Assembly: GCF_018613725.1 (NCBI RefSeq)
Contig: NZ_JAGGPS010000038.1
Span: forward strand, 62,001-126,000
Length of the DNA: 64,000 bases
DNA from: Hymenobacter sp. ISL-91
Lineage (GTDB): Bacteria; Bacteroidota; Bacteroidia; Cytophagales; Hymenobacteraceae
Direction: 5' to 3'
Below are positions 55,706-64,000 of this stretch, piece after piece. A program made the position numbers and the translations under genes. How positions within the stretch are numbered: position 1 is the stretch's first letter; each line of letters begins with the position of its first letter. A model generated the notes under the pieces. That model had not been told where the DNA came from. It saw only the letters and a list, made by a program, of their open reading frames with translations, and searched no databases.

Positions 55706-56347
55706 ATGGAATTGAATGGCTTGAAAGAGCAAATCAGCTACATCATCGGCCGAGACATGGCCAACAACTTCGCCCAGCAGGGTCTCGACCTGGACATTGA
55801 TATTTTTGCCCAGTCGATGAAGGAGGCGCTTACCAACGAGCCCAGCCGCCTCACGCCCGAGCAGATGCAGAACGCCATGCAACAGCTGCAGGAGCAGCTC
55901 GGCGGTGGCATGGAAGACGACAACGACGACGACAACCAAAACGCGAGCAATATGGGTAACAACAAAGCCGAAGGCGAAGCCTTCCTGCAGGAAAACGCCA
56001 ACAAAGCCGGGGTAACCACCCTGCCCAGCGGCCTGCAATACGAGGTAATTACGGAGGGCAGCGGCCCCAAGCCCGGTCCCGGCTCGTCGGTTACTACCCA
56101 CTACCACGGCACGCTGCTCAACGGCACCGTGTTCGACAGCTCGTACCAGCGCGGCCAGCCTGCCACGTTTGGCGTAAACCAGGTAATTGCCGGCTGGACA
56201 GAAGCCCTGCAGCTGATGCCCGAGGGCTCGAAGTGGCGCCTGTACATCCCCTCCGACCTTGCTTACGGCAAGCGCGGTGCCGGCCGCGACATCGGCCCTG
56301 ATACTACGCTCATCTTCGATGTGGAGCTGGTAAAGGTGAACAAGTAG
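55706..56347 (+). CDS. FKBP-type peptidyl-prolyl isomerase
   Basis: A 213-residue prolyl isomerase. The N-terminal helical part (LKEQISYIIGRDMANNFAQQ) is the dimerisation domain of FklB/FkpA. An acidic linker (EDDNDDDNQNAS) follows, and then the FKBP domain with GSSVTTHYHGTLLNGTVFDSS and VIAGWTEALQLMPEGSKWRLYIPSDLAYG. There is no signal peptide, so it is the cytosolic FklB-like form. The ATG at 55706 gives the right helical start; the frame from 55601 adds an unlikely leader. Confidence 0.93.
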   Translation: MELNGLKEQISYIIGRDMANNFAQQGLDLDIDIFAQSMKEALTNEPSRLTPEQMQNAMQQLQEQLGGGMEDDNDDDNQNASNMGNNKAEGEAFLQENANKAGVTTLPSGLQYEVITEGSGPKPGPGSSVTTHYHGTLLNGTVFDSSYQRGQPATFGVNQVIAGWTEALQLMPEGSKWRLYIPSDLAYGKRGAGRDIGPDTTLIFDVELVKVNK

Positions 56348-56439
56348 CCAGGAAACGAAGCGAAGTGGCGCCGGTAAGCGGAATGTCCTCACCTTTACCG
56401 CCTCATTCGGTTGCTTCGTTACTTAAACCTACCCACACC

Positions 56440-57168
56440 ATGCAAGCCCCGCTGCCCCCCCTACGCCACGTTCCGCCCTATTGGGTACGAACCAGCACGG
56501 GTAGCAGCGGGGCTTTTGTTGGTGGTACCCCTCGGCCGGAGCCGGCCGCTACGCCGCTCCCCACTCCGCCCCCAGCGGAGCCAGTGGCAGCAGCGCTACC
56601 CCAGCCCTCGCCACCGGAGCCCTCGCCGGAGCAGCCCATCGAAACGTTCGAGCCGCTGCTGCCTCCGCCACCAACGCCCGAGCTCTTTACTACCCTGCGA
56701 AGCGAAGATGGCCGGTTGGTGCTGACCAATGACGGACTGGAGTTGAACAAGGAACAGTTTAGCTGGCGCGAACTGGAGGGAGTGGATGTGCAGCCGGTTC
56801 GCTGGCTGCTGGGCGTGTTGCTGGGTGCGTTTACTTTCCTGGGCTTCTTGGCAGCCTACCTGCAGTTTTGGCTGAAAACAGTGCCGGCGGCGCTGGGTAT
56901 CGGGCTGGGTCTGGCGCTCCTGGCCTGGGGCCTGCGCGGCACCAACCGCTGGCGGGTGCATCGGCCGGGCCGGCAGACCCGCTACTTTGCCCTAACCGGC
57001 CCGGCCCACAGCTGGCAGACGCTGGCGACAGAGGCCAACCGCCGCATCGGGCAGCGCCACCACGAAACGGCCACTGCGGCCGGCTACTGGCTGCAGCAAA
57101 CCGCCCTCGTGGCGCCCGTAGCCAGCCCCACCGAAGGGGCCGGGCCCGACACGCACGCCCCGGTCTGA
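56440..57168 (+). CDS. Hypothetical proline-rich membrane protein
   Basis: A 243-residue protein with a proline/alanine-rich N-terminal part (about residues 1-85), then a small domain with TTLRSEDGRLVLTNDGLELN and two close hydrophobic helices (LLGVLLGAFTFLGFLAAYLQ and VPAALGIGLGLALLAWGL, about 122-170). The C-terminal part is soluble and basic. The family is not recognised. Start at ATG 56440. Confidence 0.6.
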   Translation: MQAPLPPLRHVPPYWVRTSTGSSGAFVGGTPRPEPAATPLPTPPPAEPVAAALPQPSPPEPSPEQPIETFEPLLPPPPTPELFTTLRSEDGRLVLTNDGLELNKEQFSWRELEGVDVQPVRWLLGVLLGAFTFLGFLAAYLQFWLKTVPAALGIGLGLALLAWGLRGTNRWRVHRPGRQTRYFALTGPAHSWQTLATEANRRIGQRHHETATAAGYWLQQTALVAPVASPTEGAGPDTHAPV

Positions 57169-57308
57169 GCCGCCGGCCACCGCACTTACGGGTTCGGTTT
57201 GGCTACGCACTGCACTTACGCACTGCAGCCCGTGCGCCACCGATTACGGGCCGTCTGTTACCTTCGGCCCCGCTTACCGCTTTTTCGCCTCTTTCCAGCC
57301 GTTTCCAT

Positions 57309-59243
57309 ATGGATGCCAAACACCAGCACTCCGCCGTTTCGACGGCCGGTTTGCTTATTGCCCTGGGTATTATCTACGGCGACATCGGGACTTCGCCGCT
57401 CTACGTGATGAAGGCCATCGTATCGGGTCAGATTGACCCACTGCTCGTGTACGGCGGCATCTCCTGCGTTATCTGGACGCTCACGCTGCAGACCACCGTT
57501 AAGTACGTGCTGCTCACCCTCAATGCCGATAACAACGGCGAGGGCGGTATTTTCTCGCTTTATGCCCTGGTGCGGCGGCGCGGGGCCTGGCTATCGGCCG
57601 TCGCCATTATCGGCGGTGCGGCTCTGCTGGCCGATGGTATCATTACGCCACCTATTTCGGTGTCGTCGGCCATCGAAGGGCTGGAAACGCTCTATCCGGG
57701 CATCCCAACGGTGCCCATCGTTATCGGCATCATTGCGGCGCTGTTTCTGCTCCAGAGCTTCGGTACCCAGATTGTGGGCAAGGCCTTTGGGCCCATTATG
57801 TTCGTGTGGTTTGCCATGCTGGGCATTTTGGGCGTGAGCGGGATACTGCACCACCCCGAAATCATGAAGGCCTTCAACCCCTACTATGCCTACAACCTGC
57901 TGATCAACTACCCCGGTGGCTTCTGGCTGCTGGGTGCCGTGTTTCTGTGCACTACCGGGGCCGAGGCGCTCTACTCCGACCTGGGCCACTGCGGCAAGGG
58001 CAACATTCGCATCAGCTGGATATTCGTTAAGTCGTGTCTGGTGCTCAACTACCTGGGCCAGGGAGGCTGGCTGATGTCGCAGCAGGGCCAGCAGCTGAAC
58101 GGCCGCAACCCGTTTTATGAGCTGATGCCCGAGTGGTTTCTGCTCATCGGAATCTGTATTGCCACGCTGGCCGCCGTTATTGCCTCGCAGGCCCTCATTA
58201 CGGGCTCGTTTACGCTCGTAGCCGAAGCCATCCGCCTCAATATGTGGCCCAAGGTAAAGCTCAACTACCCCACCAACGTGAAGGGCCAGCTGTTTGTACC
58301 CAGCATGAACCGGCTGCTGCTGCTGGGCTGCATTGGGGTGGTGCTGTATTTCCGCCGCTCCGAGCACATGGAGGCCGCCTACGGGCTGGCCATCACGCTC
58401 ACCATGCTCATGACCACCGTTCTGCTAAGCGTCTGGCTGCACTCCAAAAAGGTGCCGCTGGCCGTTATTGGGCTGTTTGTGGTGGTGTACGGCACCATTG
58501 AGGGCTCTTTTCTGGTGGCCAACCTCATCAAGTTTCCGCACGGTGGCTGGGTGTCGTTGCTGATTGGCGGGCTGCTAGTGAGCGTGATGTACGTGTGGCT
58601 GCGGGCCTACTACATCAAGCGCCGCCTCACCGAGTTCGTTAAGATTGACCCTTACCTTGAGGCCCTCAAGGAGCTGAGCGCCGACGAGTCGGTGTCGAAG
58701 TATGCCACGCACCTCGTATTTCTCACCTCGGCCGAGCGGGCCTCGGAAATCGAGGCCAAAATCATCTATTCCATCTTCCAGAAGCGCCCCAAACGAGCCG
58801 ACATCTACTGGTTCGTGCACGTGGACACTACCGACCAGCCGTATACCATGGAGTACAAGGTAACCGAGCTGGCCCCCGACGACGCATTCCGCATTACGTT
58901 CCGGCTGGGCTTCCGCGTCGAGCAGAAAATCAACCTCTACTTCCGTAAGGTAATCGAGGAGCTGGTCCGCAACAAGGAGGTCGACATCACCTCGCGCTAC
59001 GAGTCGCTCAGCAAGCAGCACGTAACCGGCGACTTCCGCTTCGTAGTGATGGAGAAGTACTTGTCGGTTGAAAACGACTTCCCGACTACCGAAAAGCTGG
59101 TAATGCAGTCGTACTTCTACATCAAGCAGTTCATTGCCTCCGAAGCCAAGTACTTCGGCCTCGATACCAGCTCGGTGAAAGTGGAAAAGGTGCCGCTGGT
59201 GATTGCGCCCGTGCGCGAGATGGAGTTGCAGCGGATTTTCTAA
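57309..59243 (+). CDS. kup: Potassium uptake protein Kup
   Basis: A 644-residue K+/H+ symporter of the KUP family. It begins STAGLLIALGIIYGDIGTSPLYV, the family hallmark, with about twelve membrane helices up to near residue 440 (LITGSFTLVAEAIRLNMWP, and so on) and a cytosolic C-terminal domain of about 200 residues. It imports potassium at low to medium demand. With the KdpD-like pair at the window start, it suggests potassium handling is a theme, but they are 54 kb apart. The ATG 57309 is right before the first helix. Confidence 0.95.
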   Translation: MDAKHQHSAVSTAGLLIALGIIYGDIGTSPLYVMKAIVSGQIDPLLVYGGISCVIWTLTLQTTVKYVLLTLNADNNGEGGIFSLYALVRRRGAWLSAVAIIGGAALLADGIITPPISVSSAIEGLETLYPGIPTVPIVIGIIAALFLLQSFGTQIVGKAFGPIMFVWFAMLGILGVSGILHHPEIMKAFNPYYAYNLLINYPGGFWLLGAVFLCTTGAEALYSDLGHCGKGNIRISWIFVKSCLVLNYLGQGGWLMSQQGQQLNGRNPFYELMPEWFLLIGICIATLAAVIASQALITGSFTLVAEAIRLNMWPKVKLNYPTNVKGQLFVPSMNRLLLLGCIGVVLYFRRSEHMEAAYGLAITLTMLMTTVLLSVWLHSKKVPLAVIGLFVVVYGTIEGSFLVANLIKFPHGGWVSLLIGGLLVSVMYVWLRAYYIKRRLTEFVKIDPYLEALKELSADESVSKYATHLVFLTSAERASEIEAKIIYSIFQKRPKRADIYWFVHVDTTDQPYTMEYKVTELAPDDAFRITFRLGFRVEQKINLYFRKVIEELVRNKEVDITSRYESLSKQHVTGDFRFVVMEKYLSVENDFPTTEKLVMQSYFYIKQFIASEAKYFGLDTSSVKVEKVPLVIAPVREMELQRIF

Positions 59244-59920
59244 ATCAGGTCGAATGCCCGGGCGTATTGGCTTAGCTCAAACGTTGTATCGGCATGCAGC
59301 TTGTGGCGTATGTTGCGCCGGTGGGTAGAGGCCGTATGCTCCGAAATACAGAGTTCCTCCGCTATTTCGGGGGCGCTTTTACCCAATACCAACAGCCGCA
59401 GCACACACCGCTCGCGCTTGGAAAGCGCAGCAAACAAGGCCGTATGCTGGCGCAGGAACTGATTCTCCTCCAGCAGACGATGGACTTTGGCAGCAAAGTG
59501 GTTGTCGGGGTGCAGCGGAATGGCTAGCCCCATGACCAGGAGCGGATTGCCCTGGCCGTCTGCCAGCAGGCGGCGCATAGACGTCAGGTAGTAGCTCCAG
59601 CCGGGGCGCTCAGTCGTGCGTACTTCCTGGTAAAAGGTATGGACCTCGGGCTTTTCGGTTTCATACATCAGCTCGAATACCCGGGTCATGTATTCATCCG
59701 ATTCGACTGCATTGAAATAGGTAGGCGAGAACCTAGGCCCCAGCGCCGTAAGCTCCTCCAGCGTGGCCCCCAGTAGTTGCAGGCCCCATTCCGACAGATA
59801 GCGGACCGTTTGCGTAGGCACATGGTGGATGATTACAACGGCAGGGTATTGGTCGGCGGTAGCAGCTATTTCAGCTATTTTATCTGCAATGAGGGCTTCT
59901 TCATCGGTGGGCATGCGCAT
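59240..59920 (-). CDS. LuxR-family transcriptional regulator with PAS-like domain
   Basis: A 226-residue regulator. The N-terminal part (about residues 20-140) is a PAS-like sensor domain; the C-terminal helix-turn-helix is LSKRERCVLRLLVLGKSAPEIAEELCISEHTASTHRRNIRHKL, the typical LuxR/GerE motif. No cognate sensor gene is adjacent. Its 3' end overlaps the kup stop codon by 4 bp in opposite direction. Target genes cannot be inferred. Confidence 0.88.
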   Translation of the reverse strand: MRMPTDEEALIADKIAEIAATADQYPAVVIIHHVPTQTVRYLSEWGLQLLGATLEELTALGPRFSPTYFNAVESDEYMTRVFELMYETEKPEVHTFYQEVRTTERPGWSYYLTSMRRLLADGQGNPLLVMGLAIPLHPDNHFAAKVHRLLEENQFLRQHTALFAALSKRERCVLRLLVLGKSAPEIAEELCISEHTASTHRRNIRHKLHADTTFELSQYARAFDLI

Positions 59921-60282
59921 TGGCGTGAGTGGAGAGTGAGCAGAACGGCAGAAAACAGCTGCTGCAATATATAACTCTCCAGATCAAATCAATCTGCCTT
60001 TTGTACTACGGATATCCGCCTTTTTTCGAAGCTGTTTACCAAGTCAGCAATGACGTCTTTGTAGTCATTGCTGACTTGGTAAACAGCTTCTTCTTTCGAT
60101 GAATTGCCAGGTGTTTCCTCTCCCGCGCGTCTTTCCATGAAGCGTTCATGCCAATGCTAACTGCGCCAGTGAGAAGACGATAGTGGCCCGGATGGCCGGA
60201 TTCAGCGTAGTGCTGAGGAACTGAAGGAGGTGAGCCTGGCAGGTAAGCCGCAGCCTGCGTTTGGGCCACCTACCATCCAACC
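59921..60282. other. Intergenic region with a hairpin
   Basis: A 362-bp stretch that contains the 63-bp hairpin at 60028-60090, the promoter side of the LuxR-type gene and the 3' end of the DUF5723 gene. No gene is visible. Confidence 0.5.
60028..60090. repeat. Perfect 27-bp-arm hairpin, MITE-like ends
   Basis: GAAGCTGTTTACCAAGTCAG plus seven further bases pair perfectly with the right arm around a 9-nt loop. The end GAAGCTGTTTA is also that of the element at 51932-52082. TTC flanks both sides, a possible target duplication. Confidence 0.85.
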
Positions 60283-61986
60283 CTACTCAATCTTCGTGGG
60301 CGTAGAAGGCGGCGCAGGCTCGGGTGTTGGTGTGGGCTCGGGCGTGGGCGTAGGTTCGGGTGTGGGCGTGGGCTCGGGCGTAGGCGTCGGTTCGGGTGTC
60401 GGCTCGGGTGTGGGTGTGGGCGTCGGTTCGGGTGTGGGCGTCGGTTCGGGTGTGGGCGTCGGTTCGGGGGTTGATACAGGCTCGGGCGTAGGCGTCGGCT
60501 CGGACATTGGCACGGCAACGGGCGGCGCCGTTTTCTTGGCCTTCGCCGCTTTATTTTTGCGCTTTGAGTGGGCCCAGGCCAGTAGCGAAAGCTCGGCGTA
60601 TACACTGCCCCCATAGGGCTCACCGGCTTCAAACAGGGCACCGATGTTGTTCGAGCCTACCACCAGCGGGCCCAGGCGCACCATGGCTCCGTAAGTCAGC
60701 GTCTGATAGTTGTTGCTCAACGAGATGGGCGTGGCCAGTTCCAGCCAGCGGGTTTCCATGCGAGGCGTGAGGGCCGCGTAGGAAAAGTGCCGCATGCCGG
60801 GGGCAAAGCGGGTACGCAACCCGTGGCTGACGGCCATGTTTGCGTAGAATACGCCCTTCAATTTATAGTCAACATCTACGTTTAGCGCCGTGGGTAACCC
60901 CGCCCGGAACCGGTCCTCGCGGGTAAGGGTCTTCGTGCGCAGAATCTCGTTGATTTTAGTATCTATGTTGTCTGCATCGAGGCCGCTCAGGTCCGACTCG
61001 CTCACGCCTACGTTGCGCAGGTTGATGTTGGGGAAGGACACGGCCTGCTCGCGGTACAGAATCGAGCCGATATCGGTTAGGGCAACCGAAACCCGGTACT
61101 TGTACTTATTGCGCCCCCGGTCCCCGCTGCCTGGCATGCCCAGGCCACCCGCCGGCCCGCCATCGGGGCGGTATTCGTACACCACGCCCAGGTCGGCACC
61201 CCAGCCCGAACCCGGAGAGCCGCCCGAGGTGAGCCACTTGGCAGCTGTTTGCACATCGATGCCAGTGAAAGCATTGGGGTTGGAATACGCAAATGAACCC
61301 GTGTAAGAATTAAGCCGGACGATGGTATCACCGACCTGGGCCGCTTCGGGTACTACCTCAATGTCGGCGTTTTTGGCCTGCAGGTGGGCAGAGGCAATGC
61401 CGCGCAGCAGCTTAACCGTGGCGCCTGCCTTCAAAAAGTGGTTGCCCTCCTCAAGCAGCACCCGACCATACGTAGCATCCCACTCGGCAAATCCGTTCAG
61501 GTTCAGGTTGAAGGAGTTGTCTTTGAGTCGGTTGGGCAGCTCGAATTCATCCACGGCCGCCTGCAGGAAATCACCGCCGATGTTGTTGCCCTGCAGCGCC
61601 GTTCTCACCCGGGTACTCAGGGCAATACCCTGCTTTGGCCCCAGGCTGAGCAGCAGGCCCGGTCCGCGCACGGCTATACCCACGCTAAATAGCTTCGGCT
61701 GGCCGCTGTTTGCGTTGGCCTGCAGGTTGGCACTCGTCAGGTCGATGGAACCAGGTGACAGCACACTGCCGGGCCCGGAGTAGCGGTAGGCATTGTTGGT
61801 GCCATGCACATCGAGGGCCACGAGCTGCACCTGAAACCGGTAGCGGTTGTCGGCCACAGTAGCCGGGTTCCAGGCCGTTCCGGTAAGGCCGGAAAAATTG
61901 CCCCGGCCAGGATTGTACAACTGCTGGGCCATTGCCTGACCCGCCGTAGCCGTAAGTAGTAAGCTGCACAGGTAGCGTGCTTTCAT
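60283..61986 (-). CDS. DUF5723-type outer-membrane protein with Pro/Thr/Glu repeat tail
   Basis: A 567-residue exported protein with a signal peptide ([14 protein letters not shown]). The main part resembles DUF5723, a Bacteroidota outer-membrane beta-barrel family related to PorV-like proteins ([44 protein letters not shown]). The last 75 or so residues are a low-complexity run of the unit TPEPTP. The function is not known; the repeat could be an extracellular spacer. Coding strand is leftward. Confidence 0.7.
   Translation of the reverse strand: MKARYLCSLLLTATAGQAMAQQLYNPGRGNFSGLTGTAWNPATVADNRYRFQVQLVALDVHGTNNAYRYSGPGSVLSPGSIDLTSANLQANANSGQPKLFSVGIAVRGPGLLLSLGPKQGIALSTRVRTALQGNNIGGDFLQAAVDEFELPNRLKDNSFNLNLNGFAEWDATYGRVLLEEGNHFLKAGATVKLLRGIASAHLQAKNADIEVVPEAAQVGDTIVRLNSYTGSFAYSNPNAFTGIDVQTAAKWLTSGGSPGSGWGADLGVVYEYRPDGGPAGGLGMPGSGDRGRNKYKYRVSVALTDIGSILYREQAVSFPNINLRNVGVSESDLSGLDADNIDTKINEILRTKTLTREDRFRAGLPTALNVDVDYKLKGVFYANMAVSHGLRTRFAPGMRHFSYAALTPRMETRWLELATPISLSNNYQTLTYGAMVRLGPLVVGSNNIGALFEAGEPYGGSVYAELSLLAWAHSKRKNKAAKAKKTAPPVAVPMSEPTPTPEPVSTPEPTPTPEPTPTPEPTPTPTPEPTPEPTPTPEPTPTPEPTPTPEPTPTPEPAPPSTPTKIE
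60290..60510 (-). repeat. Low-complexity repeat encoding the Pro/Thr/Glu tail of the DUF5723 protein
   Basis: The 12- to 18-bp unit GGCGTCGGTTCGGGTGT and variants recurs through the region and codes for repeated TPEPTP. Such arrays can change length by slippage. Confidence 0.85.
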
Positions 61987-62090
61987 GCAAAAAGAGGTAA
62001 AAGTGAGAGAGGTGCTGGTACTCCGGCTTCAGGCCGGCAGAAGGCCGGCAGCCGTTAGCAGGCGCAGGGGTGTCGGCCAGCCGGCTGGTG

Positions 62091-62528
62091 TCAGCGTCTG
62101 GTATACGTCAGGATGTATTGCTTACCCGCACGGCTGTAGCGGAAAGAAAGGTTGGTCTCGGTGAGCTCCGTTATCTGGTGCTTGCCCCGCAGGTCGTTAT
62201 CAATGTCGAGGATCAGCAGCCGGTCCTTTTGTTGCAGCCGCCAGGTTCCTTCCAAAACTTGGGACACAGCCGGCTTGCAGCGCGAAAGGCCTTCATCATA
62301 CAACAGCCGGTCGGCCTCCTCAAAACGCAGAAAATCGTCCTGCTCACAGGAGCTCAGCTTCGCCTCCTGCTGCGTGGTGCCGTTACGGGGTATCGTGCCA
62401 CCGCTACGCAGCCAGTCCTTGCCTATCAGCAGGCTGTGGTCATCTTCCTGCGGGGCGTCCTCCTTCGTGCAGGCCCCAAGCAAGGCAACAGCCGCCAGGC
62501 AGAGTAGTAGCATGGGGTTCATACGCAA
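62091..62528 (-). CDS. Lipocalin-like hypothetical lipoprotein
   Basis: A 145-residue protein with a lipoprotein signal (LLLCLAAVALLGACTK, modified Cys about residue 20). The mature part has GTWRLQQKDRLLILDIDNDL and NLSFRYSRAGKQYILTYTRR, consistent with a lipocalin-like sandwich of the Bacteroidota type. It has two Cys residues in the mature part (SSCEQDD and LSRCKPAV) that could pair. The ligand is unknown. Confidence 0.7.
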   Translation of the reverse strand: MRMNPMLLLCLAAVALLGACTKEDAPQEDDHSLLIGKDWLRSGGTIPRNGTTQQEAKLSSCEQDDFLRFEEADRLLYDEGLSRCKPAVSQVLEGTWRLQQKDRLLILDIDNDLRGKHQITELTETNLSFRYSRAGKQYILTYTRR

Positions 62529-63111
62529 GAGAGAAGTGGCGGTAGAGTCAGTTGCGGCGGGCGTGTTAGTAGCGTTGGCGTAGCTGCATCCAAGCGGTAG
62601 CAGACCGATTCAGGGGCTGTATCGGGGGTGGCAGGTGGGCCGTTTTTGTTTCAGCACGGAAAGCGTTGTTGCAAGGAATAGAACTGGGAAAATACTGCTG
62701 CTACCGTGGCTTGAATGCGGAGCATCCGAAATCAGCATGCTGAATAAGTCCCATTATTTGCTCCAAATTTTATCTTTTGTGCACAACCCTGCAATACCTG
62801 GAAACAGGTATTTTCAACTACTGGCAACGTATTATTTCCACTTCGGTGTAGCCCTCCAGCAGGTTCTAAGCAGCCGCTTCTAAACCAGCGCAACACCGGC
62901 ATATCGGCTGATGTAACGGACGCCTTAACGCGTCTGTCGCCAGCTCCCTGGCAGTCCACACGCCCTAAGGGGGCTAGGCGCAATGCGCCTGGTAGCTGCG
63001 GCCCAGCCGCCTGCCTTTTGCGGGCCGCGAAGTTGTTAGCGGCCCGATTTCCGGCCGCGGCTGCAACCCAGTTCACGAGCTTTAAACAGGCTTATTATCT
63101 ACCTTTAGCTC
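62529..63111. other. Intergenic region without a visible gene
   Basis: A 583-bp stretch. ORFs on both strands are short and show no family features, so none is called. The right end should hold the promoter of the CNNM/CorC gene (TACCTTTA near 63100). Confidence 0.5.
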
Positions 63112-64000
63112 ATGGAATTACTTATTATTCTACTACTGGTATTGCTCAACGGCGTGTTTTCCATGTCGGAAATTGCGCTTATTTCCTCGCGTAAGGCCAA
63201 GCTGGAAGCACAGGCCAAGCAGGGCAGCCGCCCGGCCCAGGCGGCCCTGGCACTGTCTCAGCAGCCCACCCGCTTTCTCTCTACCGTCCAGATCGGCATT
63301 ACGCTTATCAGCATCCTGACGGGCGTGTTCAGCGGCGCGGGGCTTACCACCCAGCTTGAGGCAGTTATTGCCCGCGTGCCCGTGCTGGCCCCCTTTGCCC
63401 ACAATATGGCGGTGGTCCTGATGGTTATCTTCATCACCTACCTCTCGGTGGTGATTGGGGAGCTGCTACCCAAGCGGATCGGCCTGACCAACCCCGAGGC
63501 CATCATCAAGTTTATGGCCGCGCCCATGGCGCTGCTTTCCCGGCTTACTTCCCCCTTTATCTGGCTGCTAACCGTTTCCAGCGACTTTCTCATCCGGGTT
63601 CTGGGCATCAACACTCAGGAAAGCCCGGTAACGGAGGAGGAAATCAAGGCCATGATCCGGGAAGGAGCGACGGGAGGAACGATTCAGGAAATTGAGCACG
63701 ACATTGTGAAGAACGTCTTCAGCCTGGGCGACCGGCGCCTGGGCTCGCTCATGACCAGCCGCCAGGACATAGAGTGGCTGGACCTGGAAGCCGACCTCGA
63801 CACAACCCGCCAGACGGTGCTTGCCCGCAAACGCTCGGCCTACCCACTTTGCCAGGGCAGCCTGGACGAAGTACGGGGCATGGTGTACCTGAAAGACCTG
63901 GTAAGCGAAATACCGCTGGATACGCAGCTGCTACGCCTGCACGAGCTGCAGCGCGAGCCGCTGTTTATGCCCGCTTCGAGCAAAGCCTACCATGCCCTGG
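63112..64000 (+). CDS. CNNM/CorC-type membrane protein, partial
   Basis: The gene runs off the window. From ATG 63112 it reads MELLIILLLVLLNGVFSMSE, the first helix of the CNNM (DUF21) domain, with the family marks SRKAKLEAQAKQGSRPAQ, TVQIGITLISILTGVFSGA and VVIGELLPKRIGLTNPE. It is followed by the start of a CBS pair (EIEHDIVKNVFSLGDRRLGS, LMTSRQDIEWLDLEADL). The family includes Mg2+/Co2+ efflux proteins and hemolysin-like proteins. At least 296 residues are in the window. Confidence 0.9.
   Translation, partial: MELLIILLLVLLNGVFSMSEIALISSRKAKLEAQAKQGSRPAQAALALSQQPTRFLSTVQIGITLISILTGVFSGAGLTTQLEAVIARVPVLAPFAHNMAVVLMVIFITYLSVVIGELLPKRIGLTNPEAIIKFMAAPMALLSRLTSPFIWLLTVSSDFLIRVLGINTQESPVTEEEIKAMIREGATGGTIQEIEHDIVKNVFSLGDRRLGSLMTSRQDIEWLDLEADLDTTRQTVLARKRSAYPLCQGSLDEVRGMVYLKDLVSEIPLDTQLLRLHELQREPLFMPASSKAYHAL

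Noticed and set aside
56868..57308. N-terminal extension of Kup
   Set aside because: The frame is open, but it overlaps the upstream hypothetical gene in another frame, and the Kup family begins with the first helix right after ATG 57309.
60230..60616. Rightward ORF of Gly/Val/Ser repeats
   Set aside because: It is the opposite-strand shadow of the Pro/Thr/Glu tail of the DUF5723 gene.
62635..63076. Two short ORFs in the gap before the CNNM gene
   Set aside because: Neither shows a domain, signal or promoter, and composition is not like coding DNA.

Overview
The window is a 64 kb piece of a GC-rich Bacteroidota chromosome, most likely Hymenobacter or a close relative (Cytophagales, Hymenobacteraceae). 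The grounds are the high GC coding sequence, Bacteroidota promoter boxes (TAnnTTTG) before some genes, and typical families: PD40/TPR/OmpA proteins with a PorE-like layout, DUF5723, DUF4199, lmo0937-type small membrane proteins and a fused isobutyryl-CoA mutase. Species cannot be told from the sequence alone. I saw no rRNA, tRNA or CRISPR array.

Layout. 0-3.3 kb: a split KdpD potassium sensor (N-terminal KdpD/USP protein plus a separate HAMP-PAS histidine kinase) with a palindromic element between the halves. 3.4-15.2 kb: envelope and housekeeping genes (NTF2-like lipoprotein, MtgA, LON-domain protein, metallophosphoesterase, lipid kinase, M48 protease, L,D-transpeptidase, ABC-F ATPase, outer-membrane beta-barrel). 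15.5-22.5 kb: 3-hydroxyacyl-CoA dehydrogenase, MsrA, DapD, glycosyltransferase, KAS III and a DtxR-type regulator, separated by long inverted repeats. 22.55-26.49 kb: a compact Tn3-family transposon with terminal repeats, a 6-bp target duplication, a serine resolvase, a probable res site and a frameshifted transposase. It has split a small membrane-protein gene directly at its start codon. 26.8-42.9 kb: MnmE, aldo/keto reductase, citrate synthase, two small Spy/LTXXQ-like proteins (a third lies at 10.8 kb), PorE-like protein, QueE, FolD, LepA, GH15, GlcG-like protein and glutathione-independent formaldehyde dehydrogenase. 43.0-46.6 kb: IcmF with a repeat-derived linker. 46.6-49.1 kb: a small accessory island with an AT-rich orphan membrane gene, a higBA toxin-antitoxin pair whose toxin has an amber codon, and a HepT-MntA type toxin-antitoxin pair between direct repeats. 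49.2-64 kb: a lipoprotein-type penicillin-binding protein, OmpA protein, FKBP isomerase, Kup potassium transporter, LuxR-type regulator, DUF5723 protein with a Pro/Thr/Glu repeat tail, and the start of a CNNM/CorC-type protein.

The main non-genic theme is intergenic palindromes. Several have long perfect arms (up to 50 bp) that begin at, or a few bases from, stop codons. Two palindromic elements share termini and look like MITEs. One repeat has been absorbed in frame into a coding sequence. I found no operon that amounts to a clearly new multi-gene system. The best leads are the triplicated LTXXQ-like proteins, the repeat-flanked toxin-antitoxin module, the repeat-derived linker in IcmF, and a 45-residue ORF ending in cysteine.
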